From Verrucomicrobiota bacterium (lineage in GTDB: Bacteria > Verrucomicrobiota > Verrucomicrobiia > Methylacidiphilales > UBA1321), in contig JABDHJ010000009.1 in the NCBI GenBank assembly GCA_013285645.1, positions 42,320 to 106,319 on the forward strand: 64,000 nt of DNA. The letters run 5' to 3'. The notes beneath the pieces were generated by a model. The model was not told where the DNA came from, did not search any database, and saw nothing but the letters and a program-made list of their open reading frames with translations. The translations under genes were made by a program, and so were the position numbers. Shown here one piece after another: positions 18,272-27,234 of this stretch (the stretch's first letter is position 1; every line of letters starts with the position of its first letter).

Positions 18272-18307
18272 AAAAAAGCCGCCGATCATCTGATCGGCGG
18301 CTTTTTT
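18272..18307. terminator. Bidirectional Rho-independent terminator
   Basis: An 11-bp perfect stem GCCGCCGATCA/TGATCGGCGGC with a two-base loop (18278-18301) is flanked by six A on the left and six T on the right. It sits between convergent genes and can end transcription from both sides. Confidence 0.93.
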
Positions 18308-18323
18308 GTTGAAGGTGAAAGAA

Positions 18324-18749
18324 TTAGTGGGTTGCAGGCGTGGCCGCAGGAGTCGTCGCGGTCTTCGTGGTGGGCTTTGCGCCTGTATTGAGCGTGACGG
18401 CTGCCATCTTGCCGGAAGCATCCACGATGAAGGAACCACCGACTTTGTCGCCGACCTTGAAATCAGCCAGGGTGGCGATCTTACCGTCCTTCTTGATCTT
18501 GGTCGCGGAGGTGATGGACAAGGTCTTGGGGGCTTCTGTCTTGTTCCCGATGGTGACCGTGTTGGCGGTCGCATCGACAGCCGTCAAGATACCAGAGTAT
18601 TTGGTCTTCTTGGCAGCAGCCGGGGCCGCTGTCGACGCAGCCGTCGTGGTGGCAGCGGCGGGGGTTTGGGCCTGAACGGAAACGGGAACGCCGGCCAGAG
18701 CAAGACCCAGGATGGCCGCGAGGGCCGTGATCGGTAGAGTAATTTTCAT
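18324..18749 (-). CDS. Small secreted protein with Ala/Thr-rich ends
   Basis: The 141-residue protein has a signal peptide (ITALAAILGLALAG, cut after VQA), an Ala/Thr linker, and a compact domain of about 65 residues beginning KYSGILTAVDATANTVTIGNK and containing FKVGDKVGGSFIVD. That resembles the small OB-like/DUF5666-type beta-barrels found in exported bacterial proteins. The C-terminus returns to Thr/Ala-rich sequence. It stands alone, convergent with the paralogue pair and sharing their terminator. No function is assigned. Confidence 0.65.
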   Translation of the reverse strand: MKITLPITALAAILGLALAGVPVSVQAQTPAAATTTAASTAAPAAAKKTKYSGILTAVDATANTVTIGNKTEAPKTLSITSATKIKKDGKIATLADFKVGDKVGGSFIVDASGKMAAVTLNTGAKPTTKTATTPAATPATH

Positions 18750-18907
18750 TAGGGACGTTTGACGTAAGACCTCATCACAACCTTCAAACTTTTTGCAATT
18801 ATTTATAGATTGTTATGTCCCAGAGGAGATATTGGTAAAGTCCTCCTCCAAGCTCAGGATGACGGAATTTCAAAAGCACACCCCTTTTGCAGAGATCTCT
18901 TTAAGGA

Positions 18908-20149
18908 CTACGCCACTTTGCCGAAGACGACGGAGGCATTGATGCCGCCGAAGCCAAAGGAATTGCTCAGCACGTACTTGAGGGGCTGAGAGCGGCCCTT
19001 GAGCCGGACGAGATCGAAACCGGGCGTGATTTCCTCGCACGGCTCATGGCAGTTGAGCGTGGGAGGAATGTGGCTATTCTCAATGGCCAAGCAACAAATG
19101 GCGGCTTCAATGGCGCCGGACGCACCGAGCGGGTGACCGTAATAGGCCTTGGTGCCGCTGATGGCGGGGGTGTTCTTGCCGAAGAATTTGCTGACGGCCT
19201 TGGCTTCGGTGCCGTCGTTCATCGGGGTGCTGCTGGCGTGTGCGTTGATGTAATCGATCTGGTCGGGACGCAGTTTGGCCTCGTCGAGGGCGAAGCGCAT
19301 CGCCTCAATGGCCGATTCACCTTCAGGCAGCGAAGAGGACATATGGAAGGCGTCATTGTTGAGTGTGTAACCGAGCACTTCGGCGTAGATATGCGCGCTG
19401 CGAGCTTGGGCATGTTCGAGTGATTCCATGATGAGGCTGCCGCCGCCTTCAGCCATGACGAAGCCGGAGCGGGTCATGTCGAAAGGACGAACGGCGCGGC
19501 TCGGGTCCTTGGTCTCCTTGGACATCGATTTGATCGTGTCGAACGCACCGAAGGTCAGGGCGGCGAGGGGAGCTTCAGCGGCGCCGGTGATCATCACGTT
19601 CGCGCGTCCTTCGCGGATAATTCGGAATGCTTCTCCGACGGCGACAGTGCCGGACGCGCAACTGTTGGAGTTGGTCGTGCTATAACCGCGCGCACCGTAG
19701 GCGATGCTGATATTGCTATGGGCCGAGCCGCCAAAGACCTGGAGGGCGAGTGCGGCCGGGATAGCCTTCCCACCTTCGCGGACAAACTTCTCGTGGGTTG
19801 TCTCCGCCGTCGTAATTCCACCCAGGGCGGTGCCGAAGCTGACGCCGACGTCGGTGCGGGGATTCTCCGGAGTCAGCTTGAGGCCAGCGTCGTCGATGGC
19901 CTGCTGGGAGAGGGCGAGGGCGAACTGGGCGAAACGGTCGATCCGTTTCAGTTTATGGGGAGGGAAATGATCGGCGGGGTTGAAGTCATTGATCTCACCG
20001 GCGCACTTGGCGTCGTAATGGGACGCGTCAAAACGCGTAATGAAACTAATCCCTGATTTTTCGCGGAGAATGCCCTGCCAGAGGCCCTGGCGGCCGTGGC
20101 CGACGCAGGTTAGTGCTCCAATTCCTGTAATAACGACGCGTGAACTCAT
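18908..20149 (-). CDS. fabF: Beta-ketoacyl-ACP synthase II-type (FabF-like) ketosynthase
   Basis: The 413-residue protein has the full ketosynthase triad: Cys in NSCASGTVAVGEAF, His in NAHASSTPMNDGTEAKA, and His in GHPLGASGAIEA, plus the C-terminal NSFGFGG. It condenses acyl groups with malonyl-ACP. Its ATG overlaps the stop of the SRPBCC gene (ATGA), and that gene overlaps the methyltransferase gene the same way. This tight coupling, with no acyl carrier protein or malonyl transacylase next to it, suggests a ketosynthase for a special lipid or polyketide rather than the housekeeping fatty-acid enzyme. The housekeeping role cannot be excluded. Confidence 0.9.
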   Translation of the reverse strand: MSSRVVITGIGALTCVGHGRQGLWQGILREKSGISFITRFDASHYDAKCAGEINDFNPADHFPPHKLKRIDRFAQFALALSQQAIDDAGLKLTPENPRTDVGVSFGTALGGITTAETTHEKFVREGGKAIPAALALQVFGGSAHSNISIAYGARGYSTTNSNSCASGTVAVGEAFRIIREGRANVMITGAAEAPLAALTFGAFDTIKSMSKETKDPSRAVRPFDMTRSGFVMAEGGGSLIMESLEHAQARSAHIYAEVLGYTLNNDAFHMSSSLPEGESAIEAMRFALDEAKLRPDQIDYINAHASSTPMNDGTEAKAVSKFFGKNTPAISGTKAYYGHPLGASGAIEAAICCLAIENSHIPPTLNCHEPCEEITPGFDLVRLKGRSQPLKYVLSNSFGFGGINASVVFGKVA

Positions 20150-20601
20150 GAATGCATACTTTCGACTTTACGCTTTAGACCCGCCAAGGTCAGGGTTGCG
20201 ATGTGATGGATAAAAAAGAGGCCCACAATGTACTTGTTAACAAAGCCACCGATCAAGGGCCAATGCAATTCCGAATCGTGGGTAATCTCGACCCGGACGC
20301 CTTCGGGGGTCTCGGTAAAGGTCCAGACAACGATCATGCCTTTGGTGGCATTGAGAAAGGAACGGAGGTGTTCGAAGTGGAGTTGGCGCTTCACGGTATC
20401 GACCCGGTAGACGGAAACCCACGTCGTGGGAATGAAGGTGCGGACAGCCGACATCTTGACGATTCCACCCCAAGGCATGGGCGAAAGAAACCGGTTATAG
20501 CGGTAGTGGGGAAGGAAATCGGGCCAGCGGGTGAGATCGGACGCGACGCCGAAAATAGTTTCGGTCGAGGCCTTGATGGTGATGACGTTGGAGGTTCTCA
20601 T
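20146..20601 (-). CDS. SRPBCC (polyketide cyclase/dehydrase-like) protein
   Basis: The start MRTSNVITIKAS at 20601 is chosen because it overlaps the upstream stop as ATGA; a longer frame would lie inside the methyltransferase gene. The product of about 151 residues shows the START/SRPBCC pattern: VITIKASTETIFGVASDLTRWPDFLPHYR at the N-terminus, a central beta-sheet, and a long C-terminal helix. Family members bind hydrophobic ligands or act as aromatases/cyclases. Between a methyltransferase and a ketosynthase it probably handles the ketosynthase product. Confidence 0.78.
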   Translation of the reverse strand: MRTSNVITIKASTETIFGVASDLTRWPDFLPHYRYNRFLSPMPWGGIVKMSAVRTFIPTTWVSVYRVDTVKRQLHFEHLRSFLNATKGMIVVWTFTETPEGVRVEITHDSELHWPLIGGFVNKYIVGLFFIHHIATLTLAGLKRKVESMHS

Positions 20602-21299
20602 GCTTCGAGTCGTGCAGTAACGGCCTGTTGGAACAACAGAAATTTGGATTGGTGTAGGTTGGGCCATCCGGCTTTTTGGGTGAGGTCTTTCATCTCACGG
20701 CCCGTAAAGGCGCGGCGGATGGATAGGCGCGCGTCATGCCGGACCATGGGATCGCGGATGATGAAGGCGGTGAGCATCCAGATGCAGAAAGCGGCAATCC
20801 GGCTGCGGACGAGATCGATGACGGCGGTGCCGCGGCGTCCGGTGCGGGCCATCTCCTTAAGGAGAATCAGGGCGTCGGGTTCGGCAAAGTGATGAAGCGC
20901 GAGGCTGCAAAAGGCGAGATCGGCTGCCTTGTTGCGGAAAGGCAGCTTGCGGGCATCGGCTTGGACGAAGAACATTTTTTTGGAGCTGGGCGTGGCTTCC
21001 CGGGCGATCTTGAGCGTCTGGAACTGGAAGTCGAGGGCAACGATGGTCAACTCGCAGTTGCTTGCTTTGGCCTGCTCGATCAGGTTGCGGCCATGGTCAC
21101 CGTATCCGCAGCACAGATCGAAGAGAAGGAGCTTGCGGGCCTTGTCGGCCAGCTTGTGAAAGACAGTCTCTACCGCTTTCCTGCCGCCAAAGGTACGGTT
21201 CAGGCTGGCGAGATGCTGGAGATCGACGCGGAGGGTCGACTCATCCACGTCGGGCAGATCCATTAACTCGGGTTCAGATTCGGAAAACTCACGCTGCAT
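20598..21299 (-). CDS. Class I SAM-dependent methyltransferase
   Basis: The 233-residue protein has motif I as FDLCCGYGDHGRNL, the acidic adenine-binding region VALDF, a QADARKLPF loop and a post-motif CSLALHHF. The N-terminal stretch ELMDLPDVDESTL with LASLNRTFGGRKAV matches methyltransferases that often lie beside type III polyketide synthase genes. It is the first gene of a three-gene, translationally coupled operon. It likely methylates a small lipid or polyketide; the target is unknown. Confidence 0.82.
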   Translation of the reverse strand: MQREFSESEPELMDLPDVDESTLRVDLQHLASLNRTFGGRKAVETVFHKLADKARKLLLFDLCCGYGDHGRNLIEQAKASNCELTIVALDFQFQTLKIAREATPSSKKMFFVQADARKLPFRNKAADLAFCSLALHHFAEPDALILLKEMARTGRRGTAVIDLVRSRIAAFCIWMLTAFIIRDPMVRHDARLSIRRAFTGREMKDLTQKAGWPNLHQSKFLLFQQAVTARLEA

Positions 21300-21408
21300 T
21301 CGTGCGAGAATGCCGATACTTGAGCGTGCGTCACCGTTTTTTTACAAAAAAAATCGAAAAAGGCGTCATTTGGTTTGCACTTTTTATAAACCGGGTTAGC
21401 CATTATCC

Positions 21409-22491
21409 GTGCATCGCTTTCGTATCGGAGTCTTAACCAGCGGCGGGGATTGTCCCGGCCTTAACGCAGTAATTCGCGCCACCGTGGCTTCGGCCCACAC
21501 CTTGGGCTGGGAAGTTCTCGGCTTTATCGACGGCTACGAGGGCCTTCTCTCGCCGGTCAATTATAAGATTCTCACTCTGGACAACACGCAGGGCATCGCC
21601 GCCACCGGGGGCACCATCATCGGGACGACGAATAAGGGACGCTTCGTGGCCAAGTCCGGTTTGGGCGAGAAGGCGATGATTCCGCAACCGATCATCGATG
21701 AGGCGAAAAAAACGCTGAACGATCTCGGCGTTCGCGCGCTGGTTTGTATTGGTGGCGACGGCTCGCTGACAACGGCTGACCAGCTTTTTGAAAACGACGT
21801 TCCCGTGGTCGGTGTACCGAAGACGATCGATAACGATCTTTCCGCGACGGCGACGACCTTCGGTTTCGATTCCGCCGTGCAATGCGTGGCCGACGCGCTC
21901 GATCGCCTGCATACAACGGCGGCCAGTCACAAGCGCGTCATGGTGCTCGAAGTCATGGGGCGTCACGCGGGTTGGATCGCTCTTTATGGCGGACTGGCCG
22001 GAAACGCGGACGTGATTTTGATCCCGGAAATTCCTTTCTCTTATGAAAGGCTCGCCGCGCATGTGGAAAAGCGGATGGCGAGCGGTGCTGCCTCGACCCT
22101 GATTGTCGTGGCGGAAGGAGCGAAGGATCCCGCAGGCGACGTTTTGACGGTGGATGGCGCAACGAAGGGCGAAGTTCGCCTGGGCGGTATCGGCGCGCAG
22201 GTCGCTGCCGAAATCATGGAGCGTACCAAGCGAGAGACCCGCACCGTAGTGCTGGGGCACTTGCAGCGCGGCGGAGCACCGACGACCCAGGACCGTAATC
22301 TGGGAACCCGTTTCGGCGTGGGTGCCGTGCAGTTGATCCAGGAAAAGAAATTCGGCCAGATGGTCAGTTACCTCAACTACCAGATTGGCGCGGTGACCAT
22401 CAAGGAAGCGGTGGGCCAGATCAAACACGTTCCGCCGGACGGCCAGATGGTCAAGACGGCCAAGGCGGTCGGGATCAGTTTTGGGACTTAG
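21409..22491 (+). CDS. pfkA: 6-phosphofructokinase
   Basis: The 360-residue protein starts at GTG. It has TSGGDCPGLNA at the N-terminus, GGDGS at residues 115-119 and PKTIDND at 137-143, followed by a MGRHAGWIA segment. It phosphorylates fructose 6-phosphate to the 1,6-bisphosphate in glycolysis. Gly in GGDGS is the ATP-type residue, whereas Lys in PKTIDND is typical of pyrophosphate-type and group III enzymes. The combination is that of actinobacterial ATP-dependent group III enzymes, so ATP is the likely donor. It is divergent from the methyltransferase operon. Confidence 0.93.
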   Translation: MHRFRIGVLTSGGDCPGLNAVIRATVASAHTLGWEVLGFIDGYEGLLSPVNYKILTLDNTQGIAATGGTIIGTTNKGRFVAKSGLGEKAMIPQPIIDEAKKTLNDLGVRALVCIGGDGSLTTADQLFENDVPVVGVPKTIDNDLSATATTFGFDSAVQCVADALDRLHTTAASHKRVMVLEVMGRHAGWIALYGGLAGNADVILIPEIPFSYERLAAHVEKRMASGAASTLIVVAEGAKDPAGDVLTVDGATKGEVRLGGIGAQVAAEIMERTKRETRTVVLGHLQRGGAPTTQDRNLGTRFGVGAVQLIQEKKFGQMVSYLNYQIGAVTIKEAVGQIKHVPPDGQMVKTAKAVGISFGT

Positions 22492-22693
22492 GCTGTTTTG
22501 CGGCGTTTTTAAAATCGAGCGCGGCGAACCGGGGATTTTTCAATTAGTGGCGCATAGGTAATATCTTTCCGCAGGAATGCGATTCCATCCCATGGCCACA
22601 CGGTTGACGCCCCTCTATTGCCCTTTGGGGCTGATAAGTCCTGTTGGCACATATTTTAGACACATTTCACGCCAAGTTGTGCTATAAACATCT

Positions 22694-25600
22694 GTGGCCA
22701 AACGCACCGAACCGCTCTCATCTCGCGCCCAGATCGTCGATCCGGCAGCGATGCCAAAGGAATCAACGGCCACGTTGCCGCCCCCGCGCCGGGTTCCAGG
22801 TTCACGACGCAGCCGACAACCCACCCCGGCCAAAAAGAAAACCTCCATCTGGCGACTGCTCTGGACTGGCATCCAAATCGTTTCCATCATCTTTATCGTC
22901 CTTGGGGCGGTCCTGGGTTATTTCATCTATGAAAAGGCGCTGGAGTATTACGCTAAGGCGGCAACCTACGACCTGAAGAAACTCGACGACCTCAACGTCA
23001 CCTCGACGTTCTACGACGTGAATGGCGACGAACTGGGCCGGATCTTCGTCGAGGACCGCATTGTCCTCAAACCCGAGGAGATTCCCGACATCATGCGCGA
23101 GGCGGTCATGTCGGCGGAAGATCGCCGCTTCAAGGACCATGGCGCGATCGATTATTGGGGCATCCTACGGGCCTTGCGGGAGAACCTGACCAAGAAATCG
23201 CATGGCGTGCAGGGAGGAAGCACAATTGAACAGCAACTGGCCAAGCACTTGATCGGCGATTTCTCGCGGACCATGGACCGGAAATTTCTCGAGGCCTTTG
23301 TCGCGATCCGGCTCGAGCACAGCCTGACCAAGGACCAGATCATGAACTATTACCTGAACCGGATTTATTTCGGTAAGGGGTACTTTGGCGTGGAGGCGGC
23401 GGCCAAGGGCTATTTTGGCAAGGACGCCATGCAGTTGACAGTGCCCGAGTGCGCGCTCTTGGCCGGGATCATCCGTGCGCCGACCAGTTCCTCGCCGCGC
23501 GTCGATTTGGGCAAGGCGAAGATGCGTCGCGACATTACCCTCAAGCAGATGGAGGAGGCGAAGTACATCAGTCCGCTCGATTACAGCCGGTACGTCAACA
23601 CGCCGATCAGCATCCAGCCGGCCAAGCCTTTCGGTCAACAAAGCTTCGTCATGGTCGCCGCCGTGAAGGAGATGGAGCAGATTCTTTCCATCGAGGGCAC
23701 GGAAGAAATGCCGCAGGGACTGGTCGTGCACACCAATATCAACCTGCATTTGCAGCAGGCCATCGAAGACCAGATCAATCTCAAGTTAACGGCTTTGGAA
23801 GCGGCTAACGCACCTCCTGCGCCTGCCCCTGGATCGCCTCCAATCCCAGTCCGGCCTCCGCTGCAGGGCTCGGCAATTGTCGCCGATGTGAACTCCGGGC
23901 GCGTACTGGCCTGGATCGGTGGCCGTGATTTCTCCAAGAGCCAGTTCGATCATATCACGATGGCGCATCGCGAGAATGGCGCGTTGCTTCAGGCTCCGAT
24001 GTACGCGCTCGCCTTCGACCGTCTCAATCTCGACCCGGCGACGATGGTCAACGCCTCCTATATCGACCCGACCGCGACGGCAAGTGCGGCGGACCTCGCC
24101 TTGGGCAATCCAATGGTCGACTTGAGCAAGTGGTTCCTTTCCATCCAGGACTCCCTGGCCATCGGCAAAAAGGAAGTCGCCACGCGGGTCGGATTGCAAC
24201 TGGGCGCAAAAGGCTTCGCCGACTGGCTGCAACAGGCGGGGGTTGATACCCATGTGCCGAACGACAAACCGAACGTCTTCAATCCCGATCCCATGACTCT
24301 GGGTGATGTCACGGCGCTCTACCAGATTCTCGGCAATGGGGGAGTCCGGCGCAAACTCAAGATCATCCAGTCGATCCAGTCGCGCACCGGGGAAGTTCTT
24401 TACGACGACACCAAGCCGGAAAAGGAGAGCCGCCAGGATACTGTGCTCAATAATCTAGACGATCAGCAATTGACGTTGACGCTCGAGAACGCACTACGCA
24501 CCGGCCCCGCCCGGACACTTACGCGGGACTACGGTTTCAAATCGGGACTGGCTGGCATGTCGGGCTATTCGGAGGGATATCGGGATGCGTGGTTTGTCGG
24601 CTATACGCCGAAGCTCATCGCCGGTGTCTGGGTGGGTTACGATGACTCCCGTGCCATCGGCGGCAAGGATTTGGCCGTGAAATCCGCCGTGCCGTTGTGG
24701 GGTGACATCATGCAACAGGTCACGACGCGAGTCGCCGCCGGGGGCCCTTTTCTCGTTCCACCACAATTGACCAAAGTCGAAATCGATCGCTCCACCGGAG
24801 CGCTTCGCGGGTTGGCCGGTCTGGCCCCAGCGCCGGGTGATATTTTCGTTTACCTGAAAAAGAGTGAGGTCGATGCGTTGGGTAGTCAGGCGCCAGTGGG
24901 CGCGCAGGGACGTCAGGCACCAAAAGAATGGTCTGACTGGCTGACCACGATGTTCAACGAAGCGGATGAAACGGGCCTCGCCCCGGATCAGATGATGGAC
25001 TCCGGAAACAAGCGCGATGCTCTGATTCCGGCCCTGGCCGAGTACAAAATGCCCGGTTTGCGCGGCGATATCCTTTCCTCTGATGGAGCGGCCTACGCGA
25101 CCATGCGCACGGAAAAAAACCTGGTGCTCGGCTGGCCCGGCGCGGATCAAGCCACTGCGGATGACGATATCGTGAAGTGGATGCGCAACCGGCTCGACGA
25201 AGTCCAGCAGGCACTGGACACCCAGATCACCATCGATGACAAGGACCTGACCAGCCAGTATCACGTCCAGCGCTATCAACCCTTTCTCGTTCTGGAAGAT
25301 CTCACGCCCGCCCAGGTTGCCAAATTCGAGGCGGCGGGATTGGAGAGCAAGGGCTTCGGGCTCCAGACCGTTCCGCTTCGCAGCTATCCGCGGGGGACCG
25401 AACTGGCGCACACGATTGGCTATCTTTCACGCGACCAGCAACGCAACAAAGGCAAATACCTCGGCGGCGATGTCATCTATGACCGCTACAAGGGGGCGAC
25501 GGGAATTGAGGCCGTCAGCAACGCAGATCTCATCGGTAAAGATGGAAAATTTATGGTCTCCACCACAGAAGATGGTTATGCACGGTCCTCCGTGGTGGAT

Positions 25601-26902
25601 ACGCCTGCCACCTACGGCAACAATGTGAGGCTCACAATCGATTCCAAAATGCAGGCAGCCATGGAGCAGGCCCTGTCCGATAGCCCCAAGATACTCAAGG
25701 CCGGACTGGTCATGGACGTTCACTCGGGTGACATCGTGGCCATGGCTTCGCAGCCGACTTTCGATCCGAATATTTTTGTGCCCGGCATTGCCGCAGACGA
25801 ATGGAATCTCCTCAACAGCAACGAATACAATCCGCTCGTGGATCGCACTATCCATGCGCAATACCCGCCGGGATCGGGCTTCAAGACCGTTACGTCAATT
25901 GCTGCGATGAACGCCGGGGTTTTCGATCCCAATTGGGTCGTCCATTGCCCCGGCTACCTGGATGTCGGTAGCGTTCACTTCAACTTCCCGAAGGAGCACG
26001 GCGACATCACCTACCAGGAGGGTTTCGCCCACTCGTACAACACTTACTTCATGTCGCTGGGCCTCAAGGTGGGCCGCGATGTCTTGCTCGATACGGCGCG
26101 CAGCCTGAATTTTGGCAGCCTGACGAACATCATTCTTCCGGGTGAGCTGCCCGGTTTGCTGCCGGACAATGAGTTCGTCAAGCGAGTACACAATCGCGAA
26201 TTCGGTAATGGTGACTTGGCTAACACCTCCATCGGGCAGGGCGACGTCCTGGTGACGCCGCTCCAGATGGTCAGCCTGATGTCTACGATAGCCAATGATG
26301 GAACCTATTATCGGCCACGCCTCGTGAAGGATGTTGAGGACCGCGATGGAAAAGTGATCAAGCAAACTCCGATCGAGACGTTGCGCACGGTGACCTTCGA
26401 CGAGAAATGGATGCCCACGCTGAAGGATGCGATGATTCATGTCGTCGACGACGGCACCGCGACGGTGGCCCATCGTGACGACATCAAGATCGCCGCCAAG
26501 ACCGGTACGGCGCAGGTCGGGTCGAAGGAAAAACCGCGGCAGATCGCCTGGCTCTCCGGCTATTATCCTGCGGACAATCCTCAATACGCGTTTTCGGTCG
26601 TGATCGAAGGCCAGGCCTCGGACAACAAACAGGGTGAAGGCAAGAACGATGAAGATGCCGGTCTCCTTGGCGGCGTCGAGGCGGGCGCCATCGTGAAAGA
26701 TTTCATGGCGCGCGTCTATCCGGTCCCCGGCGCGAAGAAAAACAAGGATGACCAGGACTCAGCATCCTCAACGAAAAAAGCGGACGACTCGACCACGGCG
26801 GATAACACCCCAGCGGTCGAAGACAAAACGGACAAGATCCCGGTAGCCCAACCAGCAGCGACCACAGCGGATCAACCCACCAGCCCGAAGACGACGCCGT
26901 AA
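22694..26902 (+). CDS. Trimodular penicillin-binding protein: GT51 + degenerate transpeptidase + class B transpeptidase
   Basis: The 1402-residue single frame starts at GTG. A cytoplasmic Pro/Arg-rich tail and one membrane helix (about 50-80) lead into a GT51 peptidoglycan glycosyltransferase with SAEDRRF (catalytic Glu142) and GGSTIEQQ (174-181). The following PBP1-type transpeptidase domain keeps the family frame (YRDAWFVGYTP, GVWVGYDD), but the catalytic SxxK is replaced by A430-L-L-Q433 and KTG by K616-S-G. After a spacer, a second transpeptidase of PBP2/FtsI type has all three motifs: S1061-G-F-K1064, S1114-Y-N1116 and K1269-T-G. The tail is Asp/Lys/Thr-rich. It should polymerise and crosslink cell-wall glycan, with the second domain supplying transpeptidation. 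The fused layout is unusual. Confidence 0.9.
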   Translation: MAKRTEPLSSRAQIVDPAAMPKESTATLPPPRRVPGSRRSRQPTPAKKKTSIWRLLWTGIQIVSIIFIVLGAVLGYFIYEKALEYYAKAATYDLKKLDDLNVTSTFYDVNGDELGRIFVEDRIVLKPEEIPDIMREAVMSAEDRRFKDHGAIDYWGILRALRENLTKKSHGVQGGSTIEQQLAKHLIGDFSRTMDRKFLEAFVAIRLEHSLTKDQIMNYYLNRIYFGKGYFGVEAAAKGYFGKDAMQLTVPECALLAGIIRAPTSSSPRVDLGKAKMRRDITLKQMEEAKYISPLDYSRYVNTPISIQPAKPFGQQSFVMVAAVKEMEQILSIEGTEEMPQGLVVHTNINLHLQQAIEDQINLKLTALEAANAPPAPAPGSPPIPVRPPLQGSAIVADVNSGRVLAWIGGRDFSKSQFDHITMAHRENGALLQAPMYALAFDRLNLDPATMVNASYIDPTATASAADLALGNPMVDLSKWFLSIQDSLAIGKKEVATRVGLQLGAKGFADWLQQAGVDTHVPNDKPNVFNPDPMTLGDVTALYQILGNGGVRRKLKIIQSIQSRTGEVLYDDTKPEKESRQDTVLNNLDDQQLTLTLENALRTGPARTLTRDYGFKSGLAGMSGYSEGYRDAWFVGYTPKLIAGVWVGYDDSRAIGGKDLAVKSAVPLWGDIMQQVTTRVAAGGPFLVPPQLTKVEIDRSTGALRGLAGLAPAPGDIFVYLKKSEVDALGSQAPVGAQGRQAPKEWSDWLTTMFNEADETGLAPDQMMDSGNKRDALIPALAEYKMPGLRGDILSSDGAAYATMRTEKNLVLGWPGADQATADDDIVKWMRNRLDEVQQALDTQITIDDKDLTSQYHVQRYQPFLVLEDLTPAQVAKFEAAGLESKGFGLQTVPLRSYPRGTELAHTIGYLSRDQQRNKGKYLGGDVIYDRYKGATGIEAVSNADLIGKDGKFMVSTTEDGYARSSVVDTPATYGNNVRLTIDSKMQAAMEQALSDSPKILKAGLVMDVHSGDIVAMASQPTFDPNIFVPGIAADEWNLLNSNEYNPLVDRTIHAQYPPGSGFKTVTSIAAMNAGVFDPNWVVHCPGYLDVGSVHFNFPKEHGDITYQEGFAHSYNTYFMSLGLKVGRDVLLDTARSLNFGSLTNIILPGELPGLLPDNEFVKRVHNREFGNGDLANTSIGQGDVLVTPLQMVSLMSTIANDGTYYRPRLVKDVEDRDGKVIKQTPIETLRTVTFDEKWMPTLKDAMIHVVDDGTATVAHRDDIKIAAKTGTAQVGSKEKPRQIAWLSGYYPADNPQYAFSVVIEGQASDNKQGEGKNDEDAGLLGGVEAGAIVKDFMARVYPVPGAKKNKDDQDSASSTKKADDSTTADNTPAVEDKTDKIPVAQPAATTADQPTSPKTTP

Positions 26903-27234
26903 TTATTCCGGTGCGCCTAACCAAATCAGCCCGATTATCCTGAAGGGATTAAATCATATAGCCCAGGGTTGCGAGGAACGAGCTACCCTGGGTAGAGGGA
27001 AGAAAAAGCTACCCCGAAAGGGTTGGAGTACGCGACCTCGTATCGATCACCGAAAAGATAGAACCCTTTTCAGGGTACAAGGCATGTTGATCTAACCCAG
27101 GGTAGGACTCCCGGGCGAGTCCTACCCTTGGCTATATGATTCTGGATAATGAATGCCTAAGTGTTTCCGATATTTTCAACTATATCGTTACGACTCAGGA
27201 TGACGGATTTTAAATAGGGAGTGGGATATTGACG
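26903..27234. repeat. Intergenic palindromic element with CCCAGGGT motifs
   Basis: This 330-nt stretch between convergent genes contains no gene. Outer arms AATCATATAGCCCAGGGT (26952-26969) and ACCCTTGGCTATATGATT (27124-27141) are inverted with one mismatch. Inside lie more ACCCTGGGT/ACCCAGGGT copies and a perfect 11-bp hairpin (27099-27109 with 27118-27128, 8-nt loop). The structure looks like a dispersed intergenic palindromic repeat and may also end both transcripts. Confidence 0.6.

Noticed and set aside
21433..22428. 331-codon open frame opposite pfkA
   Set aside because: It is the antisense shadow of a well-conserved phosphofructokinase.
24494..25411. 305-codon open frame opposite the fused penicillin-binding protein
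   Set aside because: No domain resemblance; the sense strand has continuous conserved motifs.
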